DNA of 6,865 bases from Pseudofrankia asymbiotica (GCF_001983105.1 NZ_MOMC01000008.1:38203-45067); one strand, 5' to 3'. Numbered from the stretch's first letter, positions 1 through 5,820 are shown. The notes: generated by a model not told the origin, from the sequence alone. Translations and numbers: made by a program.

Positions 1-2
1 TG

Positions 3-341
3 GAGAAGGTCAGCGCCCGGTTCATCTGGATGATGTACCTGAACGGGATGGCCGGCCTCACCCCGGCGCCTCTGCGCCGACGGCTCGCGGTCTGGCTGGA
101 CAACCCGGTCCTGCTCGTCCCCGAGCTCAGGAAGGTGCTGCTGACGGGCGCGCGGGCGTTCCGCACCCGCCGGCCCGCGCCCCGCCCGCTCTCCGACGAG
201 GACCTGCGGGCGATCCAGACCCCAGCTCTCGTCCTGATAGGGGAACGCAGCCCGCTGCTGCACCCCACCCGAGCCCAGGACCGGGTGGCGCTCATGCCAC
301 ACGGCCACGCGGAGATCCTGCCCGGAGTGGGCCACGGAGCC
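3..341 (+). pseudogene. Alpha/beta-hydrolase, C-terminal piece, 3' end truncated
   Basis: The gene enters from the left edge and reads in frame from base 3. The visible protein has the pattern of the second half of an alpha/beta-fold hydrolase. A helical cap-like stretch (WMMYLNGMAG, then basic and Leu-rich) is followed by the strand TPALVLIGE, where these enzymes carry the loop bearing the catalytic acid, and then by ILPGVGHGAS, whose His (codon 333-335) fits the catalytic histidine. The usual final helix, about 15-25 residues after this His, is missing. Instead the frame runs into sequence that makes sense only as the opposite-strand oxidoreductase and stops at 405-407 after a Pro/Arg/Ala/Ser-rich tail. 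I therefore read it as a truncated gene fused at about 336-345. The loop reads GERSPLLHP, without an obvious Asp at the commonest position, so the exact subfamily and substrate are unknown. The N-terminal half with the nucleophile lies outside the window. Confidence 0.62.
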
Positions 342-694
342 TCGACGCCGAGGCCGCCCGGCACCTCGGCGAGGTTGTCGACGGCGACCGCGGCGCGCTC
401 GGCGTAACCGCCGAAGCCACCTGTGCTGGCGACCACCCGCAGACCCTTGAGGGCGGGGTCGACGTCCGGGCCGAGCGAGGTAACGACGCCGCCGACACCG
501 TTGCCCGGGATCATCGGCGGGGCGACCGGGAGCGGCCCGGGGGCGTTGCCCGACCGGATGAGCGTGTCGAGGAAGGTCACGTTGACCGCCTCGACCTCGA
601 TGACGACCTGTCGGGGCCCGGGGACTGGCTCGGGCGCCGTCCCGGCCACCAGGACCTCCGGACCGCCGAACCTGGTCAGGTACACCACCCGCAT
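338..694 (-). pseudogene. Quinone-oxidoreductase-like MDR protein, N-terminal piece only
   Basis: Read on the minus strand from the ATG at 694-692, the protein begins MRVVYLTRFGGPEVL and continues with VVIEVEAVNVTFLDTLIRSG, PPMIPGNGVGGVV and GGFGGYAERAAV. This is the GroES-like N-terminal domain of medium-chain dehydrogenases/reductases in the zinc-independent NADPH:quinone oxidoreductase branch; the zinc-ligand Cys and the GHE motif are absent. Similarity ends near residue 119 (VPGGLGVEA), just before the Rossmann NADPH-binding domain that should follow; the family is usually about 310-340 residues. A strong ribosome-binding site (GGAGGAG, six bases from the ATG) fixes the start. The frame has no stop from the junction to base 1, but it there reads the antisense of the hydrolase, so the continuation is not genuine. 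Without the cofactor domain it should be inactive. An upstream palindrome suggests it was once regulated. Confidence 0.72.
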
Positions 695-700
695 GCCGTG

Positions 701-707
701 CTCCTCC
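701..707 (-). promoter_or_regulatory. Ribosome-binding site of the oxidoreductase fragment
   Basis: On the minus strand this reads GGAGGAG, six bases before the ATG at 694. It is a near-ideal Shine-Dalgarno match and shows that 694 was the start of a real gene, although the gene is now truncated. Confidence 0.7.
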
Positions 708-732
708 GCCCTCGCCCGCCGCTCGCCCTCGC

Positions 733-751
733 CAGTTCACAACGTGAACTG
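733..751. promoter_or_regulatory. Perfect inverted repeat, probable operator
   Basis: Arms CAGTTCAC (733-740) and GTGAACTG (744-751) are perfect complements separated by AAC. The site lies 39 bases upstream of the oxidoreductase start and about 90 bases upstream of the tfoX-like start, within their divergent intergenic region. A minus-strand TTGACC at 764-759 would be a usable -35 box, and a 17-base spacer then places the -10 region inside this repeat (a weak TGTGAA at 741-736). A repressor bound here would block the oxidoreductase promoter. The regulator is not identifiable from the site alone; no regulator gene lies beside it in the window. Confidence 0.55.
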
Positions 752-830
752 GGCATGAGGTCAATCCGCCCTGCTCGAATTGTCGGTGGCGTCCGTGACA
801 ATCCGCTTCGGGGGCAGGTGGTCACGGCTC

Positions 831-836
831 GGAGGT
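831..836 (+). promoter_or_regulatory. Ribosome-binding site of the TfoX-like gene
   Basis: GGAGGT lies six bases before the ATG at 843. It selects this ATG over the in-frame ATG at 780, which has no comparable site and would add 21 residues unlike the family. Confidence 0.6.
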
Positions 837-842
837 GCGGCG

Positions 843-1043
843 ATGGCGTTCGACGTGGAGCTCGCGGAACGGGTCAGGGACGTGCTCGGGCCGCGGCCAG
901 GGCTGTCCGAGAAGCGGATGTTCAGCGGGCTCGCGTTCCTGCTCGACGGGAAGATGATCTGTGCGGTGACGAGCCGGGGCCTGATGCTGCGGGTGGGGCC
1001 GGACGCCTACCCGGCGGCGCTGATCCAGGCCGGGGTCGGGCCG
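843..1043 (+). pseudogene. TfoX N-terminal-domain protein, 3' truncated
   Basis: From the ATG at 843 the protein begins MAFDVELAERVRDVL, followed by LSEKRMFSGLAFLLDGKMICAV (given here in pieces: the EKRMFSGLAF core and the GKM turn) and GLMLRVGPDAYPAAL. This is the TfoX_N domain pattern (EKKMFGGLAFLxxGxM...VRVGP) found in small actinobacterial proteins of about 100-120 residues with no settled biochemical role; the name comes from the competence regulator TfoX/Sxy. Resemblance is clear up to about residue 67 (IQAGVGP). The expected ending, an RP-x-GRPM-x-GW/Y segment and a last strand, is missing. The frame becomes Arg-rich, crosses the nested inverted repeats, and then runs antisense into the CBS gene until 1409. 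I infer a 3' truncation, perhaps by a mobile-element remnant. Start and domain are well supported; the break point is approximate. Confidence 0.62.
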
Positions 1044-1164
1044 CAGCGAGGTCGCCGAAGGGCACGTGAGCGGAGGAGGCGGACCTCCCAGATCGACTCC
1101 GCAAGCTCCGTCGATCCGGCAGGAACCCCGCGGCGCGGAGGTCCCTTGGGAGCGAAGCGAGTAA
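1042..1164 (+). other. Possible TnpB/OrfB C-terminal tail and element-end remnant
   Basis: In the frame starting at 1042, which differs from the tfoX frame, the last 40 codons end at TAA 1162-1164 and read as a Gly/Pro/Ser-rich tail, with GGGGPPRSTP followed by SIRQEPRGAE and then ERSE. The pattern of a disordered Gly/Ser tail followed by S-x-(K/R)QEP just before the stop resembles the C-terminal tails I recall in actinobacterial TnpB (OrfB) proteins of the IS200/IS605 and IS607 groups. The same stretch contains nested inverted repeats, and such elements often have structured right ends. No catalytic TnpB motifs are present upstream, because the tfoX domain occupies that DNA, so at most this is a scar. 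The call rests on a weak short pattern. Confidence 0.28.
1081..1144. repeat. Nested inverted repeats (possible structured RNA or element end)
   Basis: An outer pair, GGACCTCC (1081-1088) with GGAGGTCC (1137-1144), encloses an inner pair, GATCGAC (1091-1097) with GTCGATC (1110-1116), which has a 12-base loop. Both pairs are perfect. CTCCCA (1085-1090) can alternatively pair with TGGGAG (1147-1152), giving a second competing fold. The region lies between the broken tfoX gene and the 3' end of the CBS gene. It could be an element end, an RNA structure, or part of a terminator for the minus-strand CBS gene, though there is no T-run. Confidence 0.45.
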
Positions 1165-1204
1165 GGGGCCGTAGCGCCGTGCCCAGACGGAGCGAACCAG
1201 AAAC

Positions 1205-1645
1205 TCAGCCGACGCGGTCCGCGGGGCCGGACTTCACCGCCTCGACGAGCTGGCTCATCTGGGACTCGCTGAGCTTGCCGCAGCTGGCCAGGTCCGCCTC
1301 GCTGATCATCCCGACCAGGCGGTGGTCCTCGATGACCGGCATCCGCTTGATGCGGTGCTCACTCATGCTCTGCAGGACCTCGTCCACGCCGGCGCCCGCG
1401 TCGACGTAGAACGGCTTGCCCTGGGCGAGCTGGCTGGCGGGCGTCGTCGCCGGGTCGGAGCCGGCCGCGACGCAGCGCACCACGATGTCGCGGTCGGTGA
1501 TGATCCCCTGCAGCCGGTCGTCGTCGCCGCAGATCGGCAGCGCGCCCACGCCCAGGTCGCGCATCTTGCGGGCGGCGTCCTGGAGTGTCTGGTTCGCGCC
1601 GATGCAGGTGGCGTCGGGATGCATGATCTCGCGTGCGGTCGTCAT
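1205..1645 (-). CDS. Two-CBS-domain protein, Hrp1-like
   Basis: The protein has 146 residues and consists almost entirely of a pair of CBS domains (about residues 8-60 and 72-125), which would form one Bateman module. It begins MTTAREIMHPDATC and contains GALPICGDDDRLQGIITDRD, MSEHRIKRMPVI and HRLVGMISEAD. This closely matches my memory of Mycobacterium tuberculosis Hrp1 (Rv2626c), a secreted hypoxic-response protein of 143 residues. The two cysteines I recall forming a disulfide in Hrp1 occur here at the same positions, Cys14 and Cys39; Cys58 and Cys122 are extra. No enzyme domain is attached, so it probably binds a ligand or acts as a sensor. The start at 1645 is chosen because GAGAGGA lies five bases upstream and the protein begins exactly where Hrp1 does; the frame stays open upstream but reads as Arg/Pro/Gly noise. 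It appears to be a single-gene transcript. Confidence 0.88.
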   Translation of the reverse strand: MTTAREIMHPDATCIGANQTLQDAARKMRDLGVGALPICGDDDRLQGIITDRDIVVRCVAAGSDPATTPASQLAQGKPFYVDAGAGVDEVLQSMSEHRIKRMPVIEDHRLVGMISEADLASCGKLSESQMSQLVEAVKSGPADRVG

Positions 1646-1853
1646 CGCGGTCCTCTCGTTGGCGTGTGGCCGCCGCGGACGCGAGCGCCGTTCCCGGCCG
1701 CGTTCGGGCGCGGGGCCACTCGGATGGCCGGCCGGCCGGCGCGGCACGGTCGCCGTTGGCCGCGCCCCGGGTCGCCCTGGCACAGGTCGACAGCGCCGGT
1801 CGGCCGCCGACCGCCCGTCGCCGAGACGCCGGTGAGGACAGGCGCCCCGGGAA

Positions 1854-1872
1854 GGCCACCCCTGGGGTGACC
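1854..1872. repeat. 19-bp palindrome, one mismatch
   Basis: GGCCACCCC (1854-1862) and GGGGTGACC (1864-1872) flank a single T. Eight of nine pairs match. The single-base centre is too tight for an RNA hairpin, so if functional it is more likely a protein-binding site. It is GC-rich enough that chance cannot be excluded. Confidence 0.3.
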
Positions 1873-1934
1873 GAGGCGCGGCGAGCCGGTCGGCCGCCCC
1901 CTGCATACCCGCCCGCCCCGCTCACAAGCCCCGT

Positions 1935-1952
1935 CACCCGGCGGCCCGGGTG
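1935..1952 (-). terminator. Candidate terminator hairpin of the ABC operon
   Basis: CACCCGG (1935-1941) and CCGGGTG (1946-1952) form a perfect 7-bp GC-rich stem with a four-base loop, 14 bases beyond the permease stop codon (1969-1967) on the minus strand. There is no U-tract after the stem, which is common in high-GC actinomycetes. The position supports a role in ending or stabilising the padR-ABC transcript. Confidence 0.4.
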
Positions 1953-1966
1953 GGGCGAAGGCCGAA

Positions 1967-4459
1967 CTACTCCGTGCGCAGGCCGTCGGGGCGCATGAGG
2001 CGGTAGAGCACGGGCAGACTCGTCGCGGTCGTGCCGATGATGACGACGGCGGTCGCGACCGAGACGGTCGCGATGTTCGTCCAGTCGAAACTCGGCGGCA
2101 GGCCGACCATCCGCAGGAGGGCGGCGCCGAGCCCCATCCCCAGGCCGACGGCGAGCGCGACCCCGAGGACCATCGGCAACGCGGCCTGCCAGAGCACCGA
2201 CGTCGCCAGGGTGCGCCGCCGGGTACCGAACGCCACCAGCACCGCCAGGACCCGGTGCCGCTCCCGCAGCTGCTCGACCATGGTCACCAGCAGGCTCGCG
2301 CCGACCATGACGAGCACCGCGACGATCCCGACATACATAGCCGTCCGGATCTGGCCGAACAGCGGGTCGACGACCGTTCGCCCGGATGTCAGGACATGCG
2401 CCAGGGGGTCGACCCGGGCGGCGGCCACCGCGGCCTGGTCGTAGGCGTCCGGCTCGTGGCGGTCGACGTCGAGATAGCCGGTGGGGATCAGTGTGTCGAG
2501 GAGCTCCGGGCCGACGGCGCCCGGGGTGGCCAGCACGGCGGTGCCGACCGGCGCGTCCGGCCGCGTGGCGACGACGCGCGACCCGGCGGGGATCGTCCAG
2601 GCGAGGCCAGCGCCGGCCACGCTGGTACCCACGATCATCCGGGTGCCGGGGCCGGGCAGCGCCTGGGGCGCCCCCGACATCAGCGCGCCGACCGTCGGGC
2701 CCGTGAGCTGCTCGGGGCTGAGCACGACGGGCGCGCCCCCGCCCGTGGCGGTTTCCGGGACCGCGAGGAAGGCGTCGCCGTCGGCGCAGCTGGGCAGGGC
2801 GGCGAACCGTCTCAACGACGCGCAGTCGGCGACCGCCAGGTCCGCGTACAGGTGGCTGTCCGCCTGGCGGCTGTCCGCCGGGCGGCCGCCGATCAGGTCG
2901 ACGGTCGTCATCCCGCCCGAGGCCCATGTCCACACCTGGCGCGCCGCCGGCGCGGCCGCCAGCGCCTGGCCCAGGTCGGCGGCGGTCGAACCGGGGGAGC
3001 CGGCGTCGACCCACAGCCGGGTCACCGCCGTGCTCCTGCCGCCGGGAACGACCGTGATGTCGCGGGTGAACCGGTCCTCGACGACGGAGAAGACCATCTG
3101 CAGCGCGATGGCACCGGTCACGGCGACCGCCACGGCCGCGACCGCCCGCACGGTCGTCGCGCCGTCCAGCTGCAGCCGGCGCACCGCCAGCTGCCAGGCC
3201 AGCGGGCCGGGGCCGAGCCGGCGCACGGCCGCGTCGAGCACCCACGGCAGTAGCACGGTCACCCCGACCAGGACCAGCACGACGCCGGCGGCGAGCTGGG
3301 CCTGGTCCTTCCTGCCAAAGATCTGACTGCCGCCCGCGTGCAGAGGCAGCAGCAGGGCGATGCCGATCACGGGCATCGCGAGGCGCCACCACAGCCGCCG
3401 CCGCGTCGTCGGGGCGAGGCGCGCCACGCCGAGCGGCTCGATCACCACCCGGCGCAGGGAGAACAGAGTGATCGCCACCGCGCTCGCCGGCACCGCGACG
3501 AGGACCAGCGCCGCCAGGACCGGGCTCGGCCGGATGTCGCTCGCGAACACGCCACTGCGGAACAGCGCGACGCGCTGCGCCAGCGGGCGCCCGGCGGCGA
3601 ACAGCGCGGCGCCGGCGACGCAGCCCGCGAGCGCGCCGGCCAGCGCCCCGCCGGCCGCGATCCGCCGTGTCATCCCCGGGTCGGCGCCGACGAGCCGGAC
3701 GGCGGCCAGCTGCCGGTCCCGCGCCTGCGACCCGAACCGGACGGCAGCCGCCGTGAACGCGCCGATCGGCAGCAGCAGCACGGCGACGATCACGATGATG
3801 AGCATCGTCAGGACGGCCGGCATCGACGCGCCCCGCTGGGGGGAACCGAAGTGGTCGATCCGGAACTCCTGGCCGTCGCCCGGCGCGCCGTCCGGCCGCC
3901 GGTCCCGGGGCTCCCCGATGTAGACGTACAGCTCGTGGGGACCGGCGAGCCCCGCCGCGCCGATCACACCGACCCGCTCGAAGGGCAGCCGCGCGGCCAG
4001 CAGCGCGCCGCGCGGCGCGTCGAGCAGGCGGGCGAGCGCGGGGGACACCACCATCTGATCGGGTCCGGGCAGGGCGGACAGGCCCGGTGGCACCGGCGGG
4101 TGCGCCCCGTCCGGGCGCACCACCAGCCCGGAGACCTCCTGGCCGTGCGTGGTGGTCTCGTACGGCTCCGCCACGACGGTGGTGTCGCCGGGGGCGAGCG
4201 GTCCGCCTACGAGGTAGGACGACGCGTCACGGTCGGCGCCCCGGTCGTGGCGGGCATGGAGGATCGCGGGCGCGGACGCGGCGACCAGCAGCAGGGCGAC
4301 ACCGAGCCCGACGCCCAGGCCCGTCATGGCGGTGCGCAGCCACGCCGACGGGCCGCCGGCGAGGGCGAGACGCGCCCCCAGCAGAAGCTGGACGAGCCAC
4401 GCGCGCGCCCTCGGCCCGGCCGCGGGCGCGGTGGTCCTGGTCACGGCCGGGGCGCTCAT
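1967..4459 (-). CDS. ABC transporter permease, FtsX/MacB-like, 830 residues
   Basis: This is the membrane subunit of the exporter and pairs with the ATPase encoded immediately upstream. The protein has about ten predicted membrane helices: near residues 43-65, 215-240, 267-290, 312-334, 357-373, 391-412, 436-458, 706-728, 757-782 and 795-818. Two FtsX-like modules are apparent (about 215-335 and 706-825), each following a large extracytoplasmic loop (about 66-214 and 459-705). The double-module plan is typical of large actinobacterial FtsX permeases linked to drug or peptide export or to lipid/lipoprotein handling. After the first helix of module 2 comes the cytoplasmic RERHRVLAVLVAFG stretch, like the FtsX coupling helix. 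Cys546 and Cys558 lie in the second outer loop and could form a disulfide. Its ATG overlaps the ATPase stop as ATGA (4459-4456); only a weak ribosome-binding site precedes it, so translation is probably coupled. Substrate unknown. Confidence 0.9.
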   Translation of the reverse strand: MSAPAVTRTTAPAAGPRARAWLVQLLLGARLALAGGPSAWLRTAMTGLGVGLGVALLLVAASAPAILHARHDRGADRDASSYLVGGPLAPGDTTVVAEPYETTTHGQEVSGLVVRPDGAHPPVPPGLSALPGPDQMVVSPALARLLDAPRGALLAARLPFERVGVIGAAGLAGPHELYVYIGEPRDRRPDGAPGDGQEFRIDHFGSPQRGASMPAVLTMLIIVIVAVLLLPIGAFTAAAVRFGSQARDRQLAAVRLVGADPGMTRRIAAGGALAGALAGCVAGAALFAAGRPLAQRVALFRSGVFASDIRPSPVLAALVLVAVPASAVAITLFSLRRVVIEPLGVARLAPTTRRRLWWRLAMPVIGIALLLPLHAGGSQIFGRKDQAQLAAGVVLVLVGVTVLLPWVLDAAVRRLGPGPLAWQLAVRRLQLDGATTVRAVAAVAVAVTGAIALQMVFSVVEDRFTRDITVVPGGRSTAVTRLWVDAGSPGSTAADLGQALAAAPAARQVWTWASGGMTTVDLIGGRPADSRQADSHLYADLAVADCASLRRFAALPSCADGDAFLAVPETATGGGAPVVLSPEQLTGPTVGALMSGAPQALPGPGTRMIVGTSVAGAGLAWTIPAGSRVVATRPDAPVGTAVLATPGAVGPELLDTLIPTGYLDVDRHEPDAYDQAAVAAARVDPLAHVLTSGRTVVDPLFGQIRTAMYVGIVAVLVMVGASLLVTMVEQLRERHRVLAVLVAFGTRRRTLATSVLWQAALPMVLGVALAVGLGMGLGAALLRMVGLPPSFDWTNIATVSVATAVVIIGTTATSLPVLYRLMRPDGLRTE

Positions 4460-5262
4460 CCGGCCAGCGACCTGGTCCGGCCGTCGCGGACGACGACCTC
4501 CCGGTCGGAGTAGGCCGCGACCCGGGCGTCGTGGGTGACGAGCACGACCGCGGCGGCCGCCGTCCGGGCGGCCTCGGTGAGCAGGCGCATCACCTCCTCG
4601 CCGTTCAGCGAGTCCAGCGCCCCGGTCGGCTCGTCCGCGAAGATCACCCTGGGCTCGCTGACGAGCGCGCGGGCGACGGCGACCCGCTGGCCCTGCCCGC
4701 CGGACACCTCGCCGGGCCGCTTGCCGGCGACGTCGTCGACGCCGAGCCGCGCCAGCTGCGCGTGCGCGCGCTCGCGGGCCGCGCGGCGGCCGACCCCGCC
4801 GAGACGCAGCGGCAGCGCGACGTTCTCCGCGCAGGTCAGCTCGGGCACGAGCTGGCCGAACTGGAACACGAAACCGAACTCGCCGCGGCGCAGCGCGCTG
4901 CGGCCCGCCTCGGACATCGCCGAGAGCCGCCGCGTCCCGTAGTGGACCTCGCCGGCGTCGGGGCCGACGATGCCGGCCAGGCAGTGCAGCAGCGTCGACT
5001 TGCCCGAGCCGCTCGGCCCCATCAGCGCGACGATCTCGCCCGCGTCGACGCGCAGGCTCGCCCCGTCGAGCGCCGGCGTCGCCCCGAACCGCTTGTGCAG
5101 CTCGATGGCGGCCAGCAGGGCGCCTGGCGACTCCGAGGGGTCCGCCGGCGCGGCCAGGCCCACACCGGCCGGCCCCGTGCCTGGCCCGGCGGCCGGCGAC
5201 ACCGGTACCGCGGGTGCCGTGGGCGCCGCTACGGCGCGGGCGGACCGGTCACGGGCGGTCAT
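4456..5262 (-). CDS. ABC transporter ATPase (LolD/MacB-type)
   Basis: This 268-residue cytoplasmic ATPase should power the FtsX-like permease encoded next. All ABC motifs are present: Walker A GPSGSGKST (82-90), Q-loop Gln134 in FVFQFGQL, signature VSGGQGQR (186-193), Walker B VIFADE (206-211), D-loop GALD (214-217) and switch His244 in LVTHD. The VFQFGQLVPELTCAENVALPL stretch is typical of the LolD/MacB/FtsE group, which works with FtsX permeases by mechanotransmission rather than by ordinary transport through a channel. The signature has Gly191 where LSGGQQQR has Gln. Residues 1-50 are an Ala/Pro/Gly-rich, probably disordered leader not normal for the family. The start at 5262 is supported by the ATGA overlap with the padR stop (5262-5259) and by the absence of a later Met before the fold. 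The same ATGA overlap links it to the permease. Confidence 0.93.
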   Translation of the reverse strand: MTARDRSARAVAAPTAPAVPVSPAAGPGTGPAGVGLAAPADPSESPGALLAAIELHKRFGATPALDGASLRVDAGEIVALMGPSGSGKSTLLHCLAGIVGPDAGEVHYGTRRLSAMSEAGRSALRRGEFGFVFQFGQLVPELTCAENVALPLRLGGVGRRAARERAHAQLARLGVDDVAGKRPGEVSGGQGQRVAVARALVSEPRVIFADEPTGALDSLNGEEVMRLLTEAARTAAAAVVLVTHDARVAAYSDREVVVRDGRTRSLAG

Positions 5263-5807
5263 GGCCGGGCCTCGTCGGCCTGGGGCGACCGGAGCGCGCT
5301 CGCGAGCGCGTCCAGCCGGGCCGCGGTCAGCTCCAGGAAGCGCAGGTCGGCCTCCAGGTGGAACAGCGCGTGGTCGCAGACGAGCTGGTCGGCGAGGTCG
5401 CCGCCCGTCTTGCGGCGGGTGAGCGCCCGCATCGCCGTCAGGTGCTCGGCGCGCTGCCGGTCGAGGACGTCGGCGGCGGCGCGCCCGGTGAGCAGGGCGA
5501 TGACGAGCTTGGTGTACAGCCCGCTGTGCAGGTAGACGTCGGGCCGCTCCGGCTGGGTGAGCCAGTGCTCGACGTCGGTGACGCCCGCCTCGGTGATCGC
5601 GTAGCGCTTGCGGTCCGGGCCGTCGCCGGGCGTCACGCCGTCGACCTCGACGAGGCCGTTCTTCAGCAGCCGCGACAGCGTCGCGTACACCTGCCCGTAA
5701 TGCAGCGGCCGATCGTGCCCGAACCGCTCGTCGTAGCTGCGCTTGAGGTCGTACCCGTGGCGCGGCCCGGCTTCCAACAGCCCCAGCAGCGTGTGTCCGA
5801 TCGACAT
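5259..5807 (-). CDS. PadR-family transcriptional regulator
   Basis: The protein has 182 residues. The N-terminal winged helix-turn-helix is classic PadR: SIGHTLLGLLEAGPRHGYDL (residues 2-21), then LHYGQVYATLSRLLKNGLVE (35-54) as the recognition region, and the wing DRKRYAITEAG (65-75). Residues 80-182 form a long helical C-terminal domain of the larger PadR type, with a Leu-rich final helix likely to make the dimer. PadR proteins usually repress their own operon and a transporter, and are relieved by a phenolic, lipophilic or drug ligand. Here the gene heads the operon and its stop overlaps the ATPase start (ATGA). The ATG at 5807 is preferred: the fold begins at once, and a TATAGT box ends seven bases upstream with no Shine-Dalgarno, suggesting a leaderless transcript. 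The frame is open further upstream, but that part is the out-of-frame shadow of map. Confidence 0.93.
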   Translation of the reverse strand: MSIGHTLLGLLEAGPRHGYDLKRSYDERFGHDRPLHYGQVYATLSRLLKNGLVEVDGVTPGDGPDRKRYAITEAGVTDVEHWLTQPERPDVYLHSGLYTKLVIALLTGRAAADVLDRQRAEHLTAMRALTRRKTGGDLADQLVCDHALFHLEADLRFLELTAARLDALASALRSPQADEARP

Positions 5808-5814
5808 GGACCGG

Positions 5815-5820
5815 ACTATA
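5815..5820 (-). promoter_or_regulatory. -10 box of the padR-ABC operon
   Basis: On the minus strand this reads TATAGT and ends seven bases before the padR ATG, so transcription would begin at or next to the A of the start codon. No Shine-Dalgarno sequence lies between. No good -35 box (TTGACA-like) is found 16-19 bases upstream; that space is filled by the operator repeats. Confidence 0.55.

Larger units (their letters stand above)
1646..1966. other. Non-coding gap between permease and CBS gene
   Basis: No convincing gene is present in these 321 bases. It holds the CBS gene's ribosome-binding site (minus-strand GAGAGGA, 1657-1651) and several palindromes: GGCCA/TGGCC at 1714-1729; a 7-bp hairpin CGGTCGG/CCGACCG at 1797-1813; a 19-bp palindrome with one mismatch at 1854-1872; and a hairpin at 1935-1952. 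The 14-bp word GCCGGTCGGCCGCC occurs twice (1795-1808 and 1885-1898). No A/T-rich -10 box stands out, so the CBS promoter could not be placed. Confidence 0.6.

Noticed and set aside
30..407. Complete hydrolase gene ending at 407
   Set aside because: The last 21 or so codons are antisense to well-formed oxidoreductase sequence and do not resemble a hydrolase C-terminus.
1714..1729. DosR box upstream of the Hrp1-like gene
   Set aside because: The GGCCA/TGGCC palindrome lacks the GGGAC...GTCCC core and spacing expected of a DosR site. It is reported only as part of the palindrome cluster.
1205..1906. CBS protein with an 87-residue N-terminal extension
   Set aside because: The extension is Arg/Pro/Gly noise. 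The start at 1645 has a ribosome-binding site and matches the start of Hrp1.
1359..3392. Long minus-strand open frame of 677 codons
   Set aside because: It overlaps the permease and the CBS gene in another frame and is dominated by Arg, Gly, Pro and Ala with no fold-like pattern. It is a high-GC shadow frame.
2255..4513. Long plus-strand open frames (2255-3253, 2481-3326, 3338-4513)
   Set aside because: They are antisense to the permease, rich in Arg/Gly/His/Gln low-complexity runs, and lack ribosome-binding sites. The permease frame has clear membrane helices and matches a known architecture.
4087..5535. Plus-strand 482-codon open frame antisense to the ABC operon
   Set aside because: It is antisense to ATPase motifs that are all intact, and it is composed of Arg/Gly/Ala-rich noise.
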